The notes under the pieces are model-generated. The model saw nothing but the letters and a program-made list of their open reading frames with translations, did not search any database and was not told where the DNA came from. Source: Streptomyces tuirus (lineage in GTDB: Bacteria > Actinomycetota > Actinomycetes > Streptomycetales > Streptomycetaceae). Taken from it: a stretch of DNA of 64,000 nt. This document shows, piece by piece, positions 1 to 8,997 of the stretch (position 1 is the first letter of the stretch; each line of letters opens with the position of its first letter). The stretch is from the NCBI GenBank assembly GCA_018195615.1, contig JAGTPG010000001.1:806001-870000 (forward strand), in the 5' to 3' direction. Position numbers and translations under genes: made by a program.

Positions 1-922
1 CGCCGACGTACACGATGCCGGTCTTGTCGTCGACGCTCATCCGGAACGGGTTGCGGAAGCCCATCGCGTAGATCTCGGGGCGGGTCTTCTCGGTGCCCGG
101 GGCGAAGAGGTTGCCCTCCGGGATCGTGTACGAGCCGTCCGCGGCGACCTTGATGCGCAGGATCTTGCCCCGCAGGTCGTTGGTGTTGGCGGAGCTGCGG
201 CGGGCGTCGAAGGCCGGGTTGCGGTTCGGCCGGTCGTCGATCGGGGTGAAGCCGTCGGAGGCGAAAGGGTTGGTGTCGTCGCCGGTCGACAGGTAGAGGT
301 TGCCGTCCGCGTCGAAGTCGATGTCGCCACCGACGTGGCAGCAGGTGCCGCGGGAGGCGGCGACGTCGATGACCTTCTTCTCGCTGGCCTTGTTCAGCGT
401 GCCGTTGGCGTTGAGCACGAAGCGGGAGAGGCGGTTGACGCCGTCGAACTTCTTGAAGTCCTCGGCGGTGCCGGTCTCCGGGGCGTCGCCCGCTGGGGTG
501 TCGAGCGGCGGGGCGTAGTAGAGGTAGATCGCCCGGTTGTTCTTGAAGTCCGGGTCGACGGCGACGCCCTGGAGGCCTTCCTCGTCGTGGCTGTAGACGT
601 CGAGCTTGCCGGCGACCTTGGTGACGCCGCCCTGGTCGGTGAGGCGCAGCGTGCCGTCGCGCGAGGTGTGCAGGACGCTGCGGTCCGGGAGCACGGCGAG
701 CGACATCGGCTCGCCCGTCTCGGGTTCGCCCTTGGCGAGCGGCACCTGCTGGAACTGGCCCTCGGCGGCTGCCGGTTCGTCGTGCTCCGGGTGGCCGGGG
801 TGGGCGCCGGCGACGGTGGCCGGAGCGCCCACGGCCAGCATCAGGCCGGTGAACAGGGCGAGGGCGGTGCGGAGTCCGGGATGCCTCGCCGCGCGGGCGC
901 TTCTTGGTCTGGTTCTGTGCAC
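1..922 (-). CDS. Secreted PQQ-type sugar dehydrogenase (glucose/sorbosone dehydrogenase family), C-terminus outside window
   Basis: Only the N-terminal ~307 residues are present; the gene runs off the left edge. I chose a GTG start at 922 because GGAGGGA lies just upstream. A basic N-terminus and a hydrophobic segment (about residues 15-38, ending near AGAHPGH) form a secretion signal. The mature part is a six-bladed beta-propeller of the GSDH/PQQ type: EGLQGVAVDPDF, a calcium-type acidic loop near GGDIDFDADGNLYLSTGDD, then NDLRGKILRIK and MGFRNPFRM, which are hallmarks of soluble aldose dehydrogenase-like proteins. The family oxidises sugars outside the cytoplasm, often with PQQ, but cofactor and substrate cannot be read here. 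It is the last gene of the sugar operon, has its own upstream region, and carries a copy of the ROK-type operator at 1088-1110. Confidence 0.85.
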   Translation of the reverse strand, partial: MHRTRPRSARAARHPGLRTALALFTGLMLAVGAPATVAGAHPGHPEHDEPAAAEGQFQQVPLAKGEPETGEPMSLAVLPDRSVLHTSRDGTLRLTDQGGVTKVAGKLDVYSHDEEGLQGVAVDPDFKNNRAIYLYYAPPLDTPAGDAPETGTAEDFKKFDGVNRLSRFVLNANGTLNKASEKKVIDVAASRGTCCHVGGDIDFDADGNLYLSTGDDTNPFASDGFTPIDDRPNRNPAFDARRSSANTNDLRGKILRIKVAADGSYTIPEGNLFAPGTEKTRPEIYAMGFRNPFRMSVDDKTGIVYVG

Positions 923-1087
923 GAAGTCCCTCCGGGAACGGGGTGGGCCGTACGGGATGGGTGCGAAGACGTGCGGTGCGGGCGCCGGGGTGCGCCGTCA
1001 CCCCGGAGGTGCGTGTGTCCTGAACACATCAAGGACGGTAACCGCGTCCGTCCGGGGCGAACACCCCTTGCGTCAGGATCGATCGAG

Positions 1088-1110
1088 CTTTCTCCCATCA
1101 CAGGACAAAG
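1088..1110 (-). promoter_or_regulatory. Putative ROK-repressor operator, copy 1
   Basis: Read on the minus strand this is CTTTGTCC-N7-GGAGAAAG, an imperfect inverted repeat (7 of 8 arm positions). It is 20/23 identical to the site at 8468-8490 before the ROK gene, including the spacer start TGTGA. It lies about 170 bases upstream of the PQQ-type dehydrogenase start. Binding by the ROK protein at 7153-8342 is inferred from this sharing. Confidence 0.55.
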
Positions 1111-1120
1111 CAGGATCGGT

Positions 1121-1170
1121 GCAGGTCGGAGGGGGACCGGCGGTGCTGCCGGTCCCCGTCCCCGACCTGC
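1121..1170 (-). terminator. Hairpin terminator at the end of the sugar ABC/isomerase operon
   Basis: The arms starting GCAGGTCGG and ending CCGACCTGC pair over about 20 bases with a small internal mismatch and a short loop. The site lies 15 bases past the restored stop of the isomerase gene. There is no U-tract, which is usual for Streptomyces terminators. It separates the isomerase from the dehydrogenase transcript. Confidence 0.6.
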
Positions 1171-1184
1171 GCCGGGTGCGTGGT

Positions 1185-2182
1185 TCAGCTGTTGAACGCG
1201 GCGTCGAAGGACGCGCTGGGCGGCTCGAAGTCGAAGGCCTTGAGGCGGGTCAGCGCCTCCGGCGCCCCTGCAGCCGGTCCATGCCGGCGTCCTCCCACTC
1301 GACCGAGACCGGGCCCTGGTAGTCGATGGAGCGCAGCATCCGGAAGACGTCCTCCCAGGGCACGTCGCCGTGCCCGGCGGAGACGAAGTCCCAGCCGCGC
1401 CGCGGGTCACCCCAGGGCAGGTGGGAGCCGAGCCGGCCGTTGCGTCCGTCGAGGCGCTTGCGGGCCTCCTTGCAGTCGACGTGGTAGATCCGGTCGCGGA
1501 AGTCCCAGAGGAAGCCGACCGGGTCGAGGTCCTGCCACACGAAGTGGGAGGGGTCGAAGTTCAGCCCGAACGCCGGGCGGTGGTCGACGGCTTCCAGCGC
1601 ACGGACGGTCGTCCAGTAGTCGTACGCGATCTCGCTGGGGTGGACCTCGTGCGCGAACCGCACGCCCTCGGCGTCGAAGACGTCCAGGATCGGGTTCCAG
1701 CGGTCGGCGAAGTCCTGGTAGCCGCGTTCGATCATCGCGTCGGGCGCGGGCGGGAACATGGCGACCAGGTGCCAGATGGCGGATCCGGTGAAGCCGATGA
1801 CGGTGTCGACGCCGAAGGCGGCGGCGGCGCGGGCGGTGTCCTTCATGCGGTCCGCGGCCCGCTGCCGGACCCCTTCCGGGTCTCCGTCACCCCACACCTC
1901 GCCCGGCACGATCGCCTGGTGGCGTTCGTCGATGATGGCGTCGCAGACGGCCTGGCCGACCAGGTGGTTGGAGATGGCCCAGCATTTCAGGCCGTACTTG
2001 TCGAGGAGCTGGTGCCTCGACTCCACATAAGAGGGATCACTCAGCGCCTTGTCGACTTCGAAGTGGTCGCCCCAACAGGCGAGTTCGAGGCCGTCGTAGC
2101 CGAAGTCGCGGGCCAGGCGGCAGACCTCCTCCAGGGGCAGGTCCGCCCACTGGCCGGTGAAGAGCGTGAAGGTGCGCGGCAT
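1185..2182 (-). CDS. Sugar phosphate isomerase/epimerase, TIM-barrel (AP-endonuclease 2 fold); frameshifted near the C-terminus
   Basis: About 332 residues once restored. The xylose-isomerase-like TIM barrel shows [15 protein letters not shown] near the N-terminus, metal/substrate residues in [26 protein letters not shown] and IYHVDCKEA, and the C-terminal [16 protein letters not shown] and [11 protein letters not shown]. Such proteins isomerise or dehydrate sugars or cyclitols in the cytoplasm and usually sit beside Gfo/Idh/MocA dehydrogenases, as here (15 bases apart). The frame breaks at the C run 1265-1268; one added base gives an ending of the usual family type ([19 protein letters not shown]) with a stop at 1185. 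Without it the protein would end in a short Arg-rich tail. Substrate unknown. Confidence 0.85.
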
Positions 2183-2197
2183 CGAAACGGGGCCTCC

Positions 2198-3408
2198 TCA
2201 GACCGCGATCGGCGTGTAGACGGAGTTCTTCTCGGCGCTCTCCTCCACCGCCGCGAGCACGCGCTGCACCTGCAGCCCGTCGGCGAAGGAGGGTTCGGGC
2301 GGCGGCCCTCGGCGATGGCGTGGACGAGGTCGCGGGCCTGGTGGACGAAGGTGTGCTCGTAGCCGAGGCCGTGGCCCGGCGGCCACCAGGCGTCCAGGTA
2401 GGGGTGGTCGGGTTCGGTGACGAGGATCCGGCGGAAGCCCGCCTCCGTGCCCGGCGCGGTGCCGTCGTGGAACGACAGCTCGTTGAGCCGCTCCAGGTCG
2501 AAGGCGAGCGAGCCGCGCTCCCCGTTGAGTTCGATGCGCAGGGCGTTCTTGCGGCCGGTGGCGTAGCGGGTGGCCTCGAAGGAGGCGAGGGCACCGGAGG
2601 GGAAGCGGGCCGTGAAGAGGGCCGCGTCGTCCACGGTGACCTCGCCGGTGCCGGCGGACGAGACGGCGGACAGCCCACTGGAAGCGCCGGTGGGCAGGGG
2701 CCGTTCCCGGACGAAGGTCTCCGTCAGCGCGGAGACGCCCGACAACGGCTCCCCCACCAGGTACTGGGCGAGGTCGACGATGTGCGCGCCCAGGTCGCCG
2801 AGCGAGCCCGAGCCGGCCTGCTCCTTGCGCAGCCGCCAGGTCAGCGGGAAACCCGGGTCGACCAGCCAGTCCTGGAGGTACGTCACGCGCACGTGCCGCA
2901 GCCTGCCGAGCCGGCCCTCGGCGACCATGCGGCGGGCCAGGGCGGTGGCCGGAACCCGGCGGTAGTTGAAGCCGACCATCGCCACCTGGCCGCGGGAGTA
3001 CGCCTCCTCGGCCGCCCGGACCATCGAGGTGGCCTCCTCGACGGTGTTGGCGAGGGGCTTCTCGCACAGGACGTGCTTGCCGGCGGCCAGGGCGGCGAGG
3101 GCGATCTCGGCGTGGCTGTCGCCGGGGGTGCAGATGTCGACGAGGTCGATGTCGTCCCGTTCGACGAGGGCCCGCCAGTCGGTCTCGGTGGACGCCCAGC
3201 CGTGGCGGTCGGCCGCCGCCCGCACGGCGGTGGCGTCCCGGCCGCAGATCACGGCCTGCACGGGGTTCAGCGGCAGGTCGAAGACGCGGCCCGCGGTGCG
3301 CCAGCCCTGGGAGTGGGCGGCGCCCATGAAGGCGTAGCCCACCATCCCCACGCGCAAGGGTGGCTTGCCTGCCTCGGTCCCATCTGACTGCGCTTGCGGC
3401 TGTCCCAT
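2198..3408 (-). CDS. Gfo/Idh/MocA-family NAD(P)-dependent oxidoreductase; frameshifted near the C-terminus
   Basis: About 403 residues restored. The N-terminal Rossmann fold begins VGMVGYAFMGAAHSQGW. The catalytic-lysine motif is CEKPLANTVEEA, and the C-terminal domain has GSGSLGDLGAHIVDLAQYLVG, with Asp and His positions typical of inositol/glucose-fructose dehydrogenases. I start at ATG 3408, which has AGGAGGAC upstream, instead of an earlier in-frame codon at 3444. One base is missing at 2297-2299; restoring it gives the ending FADGLQVQRVLAAVEESAEK and a stop at 2198. Next to the isomerase and a CUT2 importer it probably oxidises the imported sugar or polyol; the substrate is not readable. 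Confidence 0.88.
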
Positions 3409-3463
3409 ACGGGTGTCCTCCTCGTCCTGGTCGGGGTGGCGCACGTGGGGGGTGCGGGATGGA

Positions 3464-4510
3464 TCACTTGAAGCCGGTGGACATGTACTGGTCGACGTTG
3501 GTCTTGTCGACGACGGCCGAGTAGAGCGTGAGGGACGACGGGATCTCGAACTCGGCCAGACCGCCGATGCCCTTGCTCTGGCCGAGGGCGCGGGCGAGGT
3601 CGATCGCGGAGGCGGCCATGGTCGGCGGATACAGCACCGTCGCCTTGAGGACGCCGTCGTCCTGCTTGATGGCCTGGAAGGCGGAGAGCGCGCCGGCGCC
3701 GCCGACCATCAGGAAGTCGTCGCGCCCGGCCTGTTCGATGGCGCGCAGCGCGCCCACGCCCTGGTCGTCGTCGTGGTTCCACAGCGCGTCGAACTTCGAC
3801 TGGGCCTGCAGCAGCTGGGCCATCTTGGCCTGCCCGGACTCGACGGTGAACTCGGCGGCCTGCCGGGCGACCTTCTTGATGTTGGGGTAGTTCTTCAGGG
3901 CGTCGTCGAAGCCCTGGGTGCGCTGCTTGGTCAGCTCCAGATTGTCCAGGCCGGCCAGTTCGATGACGCGGGCGCCTGACTTGCCCTTGAGCTTCTCGCC
4001 GATGTAGTGGCCGGCGTTGAGGCCCATGCCGTAGTTGTCGCCGCCGATCCAGCAGCGGTAGGCCTGCGGGGTGTTGAAGATCCGGTCGAGGTTGACGACC
4101 GGGATGCCGGCGCGCATGGCCTTCAGGCCGACCTGGGTGAGGGCCTTGCCGTCGGCGGGCAGCACGACCAGGACGTCGACCTTCTTGTTGATGAGGGTCT
4201 CGATCTGGCCGATCTGCTGGGCGGTGTCGTTGGAGCCCTCGGTGATCTCCAGGGTGACGTCGGAGTACTTCTCGGCGCGGCTCTTGGCGTTGTCGTTGAT
4301 GGCGTTGAGCCAGCCGTGGTCGGCCTGCGGGCCGGCGAAGCCGATGGTGACCTGCTTGCCGGGCTTGTCGTCGGCCACCGGCTGGTCGTTGCCGGCCGAC
4401 TCGTCATTGGAGTCGGTCGGCTCGTTGCTCGTGCACCCCGTGAGGAGGGCACCGGCGGAGACGGCGGCGGCCCCGAAGAGCAGCCCTCTGCGGCTCGTGA
4501 TCTCTGTCAT
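3464..4510 (-). CDS. Sugar ABC transporter substrate-binding lipoprotein (RbsB/periplasmic-binding type 1)
   Basis: 348 residues. The N-terminus has a Tat-like SRRGLLF followed by a hydrophobic stretch and the lipobox LLTGC, so it is an extracellular lipoprotein with an acidic linker (TDSNDESAG). The mature domain is a ribose-type periplasmic binding protein: VTIGFAGPQADHGWLNAIN, VDVLVVLPADGKALT, GIPVVNLDR and FDALWNHDDDQGVGALRAIE. It delivers sugar to the permease and ATPase encoded just upstream. Start ATG 4510 with GAGGAAAGGG upstream, 17 bases after the permease stop. Members of this group bind pentoses, rhamnose, fructose or inositol; I cannot choose between them. Confidence 0.9.
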   Translation of the reverse strand: MTEITSRRGLLFGAAAVSAGALLTGCTSNEPTDSNDESAGNDQPVADDKPGKQVTIGFAGPQADHGWLNAINDNAKSRAEKYSDVTLEITEGSNDTAQQIGQIETLINKKVDVLVVLPADGKALTQVGLKAMRAGIPVVNLDRIFNTPQAYRCWIGGDNYGMGLNAGHYIGEKLKGKSGARVIELAGLDNLELTKQRTQGFDDALKNYPNIKKVARQAAEFTVESGQAKMAQLLQAQSKFDALWNHDDDQGVGALRAIEQAGRDDFLMVGGAGALSAFQAIKQDDGVLKATVLYPPTMAASAIDLARALGQSKGIGGLAEFEIPSSLTLYSAVVDKTNVDQYMSTGFK

Positions 4511-4527
4511 GGCGGGGAACCCTTTCC

Positions 4528-5547
4528 TCAGGTCGTGCTCGCGGTACGGCGCTGGACCAGCACGGCGGCGACGATGATCGCGCCCTTGGCGATCTGCTGG
4601 ACGTCGCTCTGCAGGTTGTTCAGGGCGAAGATGTTGGTGATCGTGGTGAAGATCAGGACGCCGAGGACCGAGCCGACGATGGTGCCCCGGCCGCCGGTGA
4701 GCAGGGTGCCGCCGATGATCGCGGCGGCGATGGCGTCGAGTTCGTAGAGGTTGCCGTTGGTGTTCTGGCCGGAGCCGGACAGGACGATCAGCAGGAATGC
4801 GGCGATGCCGCAGCACAGCCCGGACAGCAGATAGAGGTAGAGCCGCTGACGGCGGACGTCGATGCCGGCGAGCCGCGCGGCCTCGGGGTTGCCGCCCACG
4901 GCGACCGTACGGCGGCCGAAGGTGGTGCGGTTGAGCACCAGCCAGCCGATGACCGTCACGACCGCGAACACCAGGACCAGGGGCGGGATGCCGAGGACGT
5001 AGGCGTCGCGTTCGCCCAGGTCGAGCACGGAGGGCACGGTGACGATCTGCGTCTTGCCGTCCGTGATCTGCAGGGCGAGGCCGCGGGCGGAGGCCAGCAT
5101 GGCGAGGGTGGCGATGAACGGCACCATCGCTCCGTAGGCGATGAGCACCCCGTTGACCAGGCCGCAGCCGACCCCGACGACGACCGCCGTGAAGAGGATC
5201 CCGGCGAAGCCGAACTCCTGGGTGGCGACGGTGGTGGCCCACACGGAGGCGAGGGCGACGATCGCGCCGACCGACAGGTCGATGCCGCCGGAGACGATGA
5301 CGAAGGTCATGCCGACGGTGACGACACCGATCACCGAGGCCTGGGTGAGCACGAGTTGCAGGTTGCGGGTGTCGAGGAACTCGTCGGGCTTGGTGATGCC
5401 GCCGATGACGATGAGCGCGGCGAGCACACCGAGCAGGGACAGGGTACGGACGTCGGCGCGGGCCAGCAGGCCGCGCCAGGCCGGGGATTCAGCCGTGGGC
5501 ACCTTGTCGGTGCTGCTGTCCCGCGGCGGGGAGACGGGCTGCGTCAT
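4528..5547 (-). CDS. CUT2-family sugar ABC transporter permease (RbsC-like)
   Basis: 339 residues with about nine to ten hydrophobic membrane segments. The RbsC/AraH-family signature FVIVSGGIDLSVGAIVALAS is present, as is the later GNPEAARLAGI with AIIGGTLLTGGRGTIVGSVLG near the C-terminus. A charged cytoplasmic N-terminus of about 35 residues is typical. The ATG overlaps the stop of the ATPase gene by four bases (ATGA), so the two are translationally coupled. It forms the membrane channel with the ATPase at 5544-7061 and receives substrate from the lipoprotein. Confidence 0.93.
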   Translation of the reverse strand: MTQPVSPPRDSSTDKVPTAESPAWRGLLARADVRTLSLLGVLAALIVIGGITKPDEFLDTRNLQLVLTQASVIGVVTVGMTFVIVSGGIDLSVGAIVALASVWATTVATQEFGFAGILFTAVVVGVGCGLVNGVLIAYGAMVPFIATLAMLASARGLALQITDGKTQIVTVPSVLDLGERDAYVLGIPPLVLVFAVVTVIGWLVLNRTTFGRRTVAVGGNPEAARLAGIDVRRQRLYLYLLSGLCCGIAAFLLIVLSGSGQNTNGNLYELDAIAAAIIGGTLLTGGRGTIVGSVLGVLIFTTITNIFALNNLQSDVQQIAKGAIIVAAVLVQRRTASTT

Positions 5548-7061
5548 GACGCCGGGCTTCCTTCCATGACCAGGTCGAGTACGCGGTGTTCGTCGAGTTC
5601 GCGGGCGGGTGCCGTGTGGACGACCCGGCCCTCGCGCAGCACCAGCACGCGGTCGGCGAGGCCGAGCACCTCGGGCACCTCGCTGGAGACCAGCAGCACG
5701 GCGAGCCCCTCGTCGGCCAGCCGGCGGATGACCGCGTAGAGCTCGGCGCGGGCGCCGACGTCGACGCCGCGGGTGGGTTCGTCGAGCAGCAGCACCTTGC
5801 AGCCGCGCAGCAGCCAGCGGGCCAGGACGGCCTTCTGCTGGTTGCCGCCGGACAGGGTGCGCACGGGCACCGACGGGTTGTCGGGCCTGAGCGACAGCTC
5901 GCGGGTCGCGGCCCGGGCGGCGCCGAGTTCGGCGCCCCGGTCGATCCAGCCGCCACGCGAGAAGCGGGACATGGAGGAGACCGACACGTTGCGGGTGACG
6001 GACTCCAGCATCAGCAGGGCCTGCGCCTTGCGTTCCTCGGGGGCGAGCCCGAGTCCGGCCCGGACGGCGGCCCGGACGCTGCCCGGCTTCAACGGCCTGC
6101 CCTCGACCAGCACCTGACCGGACGTCGGTTTGCGTGCGCCGTAGACGGTCTCCAGGATCTCGGAGCGGCCCGAGCCGACGAGTCCGGCGAGGCCGACGAT
6201 CTCACCCGGGCGGACCTCGAGGTCGAACGGCTTGAACTCCCCTTGCCTGGACAGCCCGCGCACCAGCAGAACCGGTTCCTTGGGCGGTGGGGAGACGGGC
6301 CGGTCCGGGAAGACGTACTCGACGTCGCGGCCCGTCATCAGCGCGACGACCTCGCGCGTCGGGGTCGACTTCGCCGGGAGCCCGCCCGCGACGGCCCGGC
6401 CGTCCTTCAGCACCGTCACCCGGTCGCCGATGCGGCGGATCTCCTCCAGGCGGTGCGAGATGTAGACGACGGCGACACCGGCGGCGGTGAGGTCGCCGAC
6501 GATACGGAAGAGGTTGTCGACCTCGTCCGGGTCGAGGGCGGCGGACGGCTCGTCCATCACGATGAGCCGCACGTCGTGGGAGAGCGCCCGCGCCATGGAG
6601 ACGATCTGCTGTTGCGCCGCCGACAGCTCCCCGACGAGCCGGGCCGGGTCGATCTCCGCATGACCGAGTCGCTTGAGCAGAGCGGCCGTTGACTCCCTGG
6701 CCGTTCTGCCCCGGACGACGAAGCCGGCGGCGGTCGGCTCATGCCCGAGGTGGACGTTCTCGGCGACCGACAGGTGCTCCACCAGGTCGAGTTCCTGGTA
6801 GATGGTGGCGATGCCGAGGCGCATGGCAGCGATCGGCGAGCGGAGCGTCACCTCCTCGCCGCGCCAGCGGATGGTGCCGGTGTCGGGCTGGTGGGCGCCG
6901 GCCAGCACCTTGATGAGGGTGGACTTGCCGGCGCCGTTCTGGCCGAGCAGGCAGTGCACCTCGCCGGCCAGGACGTCGAGGTCGACGCCGTCGAGGGCCC
7001 GGACTCCGGGGAACGACTTGGTGATGCCGGACATGCTGAGCAGCGGTGGTTCTGGTGCCAT
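5544..7061 (-). CDS. Sugar ABC transporter ATP-binding protein with two ABC domains (RbsA/MglA-like)
   Basis: 505 residues, the usual length for the duplicated CUT2 ATPases. Domain 1 (about 8-245) has Walker A GQNGAGKST, a degenerate signature ELSAAQQQIVSMARAL and Walker B LIVMDEPSAAL. Domain 2 (about 260-500) has the family's altered Walker A GLVGSGRSE, signature LSGGNQQKAVLARWLL and Walker B VLLLDEPTRGVD. It powers import through the adjacent permease, whose start overlaps its stop. It lies 91 bases downstream of the ROK regulator and is probably on the same transcript. Confidence 0.94.
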   Translation of the reverse strand: MAPEPPLLSMSGITKSFPGVRALDGVDLDVLAGEVHCLLGQNGAGKSTLIKVLAGAHQPDTGTIRWRGEEVTLRSPIAAMRLGIATIYQELDLVEHLSVAENVHLGHEPTAAGFVVRGRTARESTAALLKRLGHAEIDPARLVGELSAAQQQIVSMARALSHDVRLIVMDEPSAALDPDEVDNLFRIVGDLTAAGVAVVYISHRLEEIRRIGDRVTVLKDGRAVAGGLPAKSTPTREVVALMTGRDVEYVFPDRPVSPPPKEPVLLVRGLSRQGEFKPFDLEVRPGEIVGLAGLVGSGRSEILETVYGARKPTSGQVLVEGRPLKPGSVRAAVRAGLGLAPEERKAQALLMLESVTRNVSVSSMSRFSRGGWIDRGAELGAARAATRELSLRPDNPSVPVRTLSGGNQQKAVLARWLLRGCKVLLLDEPTRGVDVGARAELYAVIRRLADEGLAVLLVSSEVPEVLGLADRVLVLREGRVVHTAPARELDEHRVLDLVMEGSPAS

Positions 7062-7152
7062 GAGGTCCCCTTGGCGGGCGTGCGGGCCGGTTCAGGGCAG
7101 GGCAGAGCAGGGCTCGGTACCGAAAGCGTGGTGCTGACGTACTGAAGTGCGC

Positions 7153-8342
7153 TTAGGCGGGAGAGAACAGGTGGTCGCTGATGAGCCGGGCCGCGCCGAT
7201 GACGCCGGCGGCGGGTCCCAGCTCGCCCAGGACGATGGGCAGGTTGCCGGTCGCCAGCGGCAGCGACTGGCGGTACACCTGGGTGCGGATCGCGGCGAGC
7301 AGGGTGTGGCCGAGGCCGGTCACCCCGCCGCCGATCACCACCAGGCCGGGGTTGAAGAAGCTGACCAGGCCGGCGATGACCTGGCCGGTGCGGTTGCCGC
7401 CCTCACGGATCAGTTCGAGGGCGGTGGCGTCCCCGGCGGCGGCCGCGGCCGCGACGTCGACGGCGGTCAGGCCGCCGTTCGCCTCCAGCCTCGACGCCAG
7501 TTCGGCCGAAAGCCCCTGCTGGGCGGCCTCCGTGGCATCACGGGCGAGGGCCGCCCCGCTGAAGTGGGCCTCCAGACAGCCCCGGTTGCCGCAGGCGCAG
7601 GGGCGGCCGTCGGGGACGGCCTGGATGTGCCCGATGTCGCCGGCGCTGCCCGTCGTACCGCGGTAGACCTCACCGCCGACGACGATGCCGCAGCCGATGC
7701 CGGTGCCGATCTTGACGCAGAGGAAGTCGGCGACGGTGCGGGCGACGCCCGCGTGCTGCTCCCCATCGCCATGAGGTTCACGTCGTTGTCGACCATGACC
7801 GGGCAGCCGAGTTCCTGACTGAGCGCCTCCCGCACGGGGAAGCCGTCCCAGCCGGGCATGATCGGCGGTGCCACCGGGATGCCCTCGGGGAAGCGGACCG
7901 GGCCCGGGACGCCGATGCCGGCGCCGTCGAACCCCTCCGCGAGCCCGGAGGCCTTGAGTTTCGCGGCCATGGCCAGGACCTGCTCGAAGACCGCGACCGG
8001 GCCTTCGCGCACGTCCATGGGGTGGTTGATGTGCCCGAGGGTCTCCAGCTCGGCGTTGGTGACGGCGACGTCGACCGAGGTCGCGCCGATGTCGACGCCG
8101 AGGAAGCGGAGCTCGGGGTTGAGCCGGATGTTGTGGGAGCGGCGTCCGCCGCGCGAGGCGGCGAGTCCGTCGGCCACGACCAGCCCCGTCTCCAGCAGCC
8201 GGTCCACCTCCACGGCGAGCTTGGACCGCGAGAGGTCGACCTGGTCGCCCAGCTGGGCACGGGAGTTGGGGCCGCCGTCGCGCAGCAGCTTGAGCAGTCG
8301 GGCCTGATGGGCGTTTCCGGGTCGTGCGGTCATACGTCTCAC
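7153..8342 (-). CDS. ROK-family transcriptional regulator (XylR/NagC type); frameshifted
   Basis: About 396 residues restored. An N-terminal winged helix (PNSRAQLGDQVDLSRSKLAVEVDRLLETGLV) precedes a sugar-kinase-like ROK domain with LGVDIGATSVDVAV and the zinc site in CACGNRGCLEAHFSG. GTG 8342 is favoured because GGGGAGGGG lies 5-9 bases upstream; ATG 8333 is the alternative. One G is missing from a run (plus-strand cccc 7761-7764), splitting NLMAMG from EQHAGVA. Members sense sugars and repress sugar operons. As first gene of this minus-strand operon with the palindrome 8468-8490 in its leader, it is likely autoregulatory and controls the importer and the secreted dehydrogenase. Confidence 0.88.
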
Positions 8343-8467
8343 GAGCCCCTCCCCGCCTCGATCGGCCTGTGCGCGCCGGTTTTCCGCCACATCGGTGGCT
8401 TGCTTTCGGAGGGAACGTAGCAGCGGCTGCCGAAGGTGGGAAGAAGTCGCGCAGGAATTGCCCTCTA

Positions 8468-8490
8468 CTTTTTCCACTCACAGGACAAAG
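8468..8490 (-). promoter_or_regulatory. Putative ROK operator, copy 2 (upstream of the ROK gene)
   Basis: On the minus strand it reads CTTTGTCC-N7-GGAAAAAG. It lies about 125 bases upstream of the ROK start, in the divergent region shared with the thioesterase gene. It matches copy 1 at 20 of 23 positions. The A/T-rich arms stand out in this GC-rich genome. Confidence 0.6.
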
Positions 8491-8506
8491 ACGAGGGTCG
8501 TGGTCC

Positions 8507-8521
8507 TTACCTGACAGGTAA
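8507..8521. promoter_or_regulatory. Perfect 15-base palindrome TTACCTGACAGGTAA
   Basis: Seven-base arms around a single central A, 65 bases upstream of the thioesterase ATG and 17 bases from the ROK operator. The form suggests an operator for a dimeric regulator such as TetR, but no cognate regulator is identifiable. Confidence 0.4.
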
Positions 8522-8585
8522 TCGACCGTGGGCGCGGCCCGGGCCAGGCTGGCACCAGTCCCTGTCACCCCTCGGGAGGTCACGT

Positions 8586-8993
8586 ATGACCGGCACCCCT
8601 GCCCCCGCAAGCCTGCTGAAGGCGGTGCCCTTCTCCGGAGAGCTGGGCATCTCGCTGGAGGAGGCCGCCCCCGCCCGGGTCAGGGCCGCGCTCGCCTGGG
8701 CTCCGGAGCTGTGCACGGTGGGCGGTGTCCTGCACGGCGGCGCGTTGATGGCGCTCGCCGACACGGCCGGTGCGGTGTGCGCGTTCCTCAACCTGCCGGC
8801 GGGCGCGAGCACCTCGACGGTCGAGTCGAAGACGAACTTCTTCCGCGCCGTGCGCTCGGGCACCGTCCGCGCCGAGGCACAGCCCGTCCACGTGGGCCGG
8901 TCCTTCGTCGCGGTCCGGACGGACCTGCGCGACGAGGACGGCACCCTGGTGGGTCAGACGACACAGACCCAGGCGGTGCTGACAGCCGGCTGA
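8586..8993 (+). CDS. PaaI-family hot-dog thioesterase
   Basis: 135 residues with one hot-dog fold. The PaaI/YdiI signature VGGVLHGGALMALADTAGAV carries the HGG motif and the acidic residue that activates water, followed by STSTVESKTNFFRAV and the strand ending VGQTTQTQAVL. Start ATG 8586 is preceded by GGGAGGTC. These enzymes hydrolyse acyl-CoA thioesters in the cytoplasm, often aryl- or phenylacetyl-CoA; the acyl group is not determinable. It reads towards the GntR gene, with only four bases between the two stops, and is divergent from the ROK operon. Confidence 0.88.
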   Translation: MTGTPAPASLLKAVPFSGELGISLEEAAPARVRAALAWAPELCTVGGVLHGGALMALADTAGAVCAFLNLPAGASTSTVESKTNFFRAVRSGTVRAEAQPVHVGRSFVAVRTDLRDEDGTLVGQTTQTQAVLTAG

Positions 8994-8997
8994 AGCC

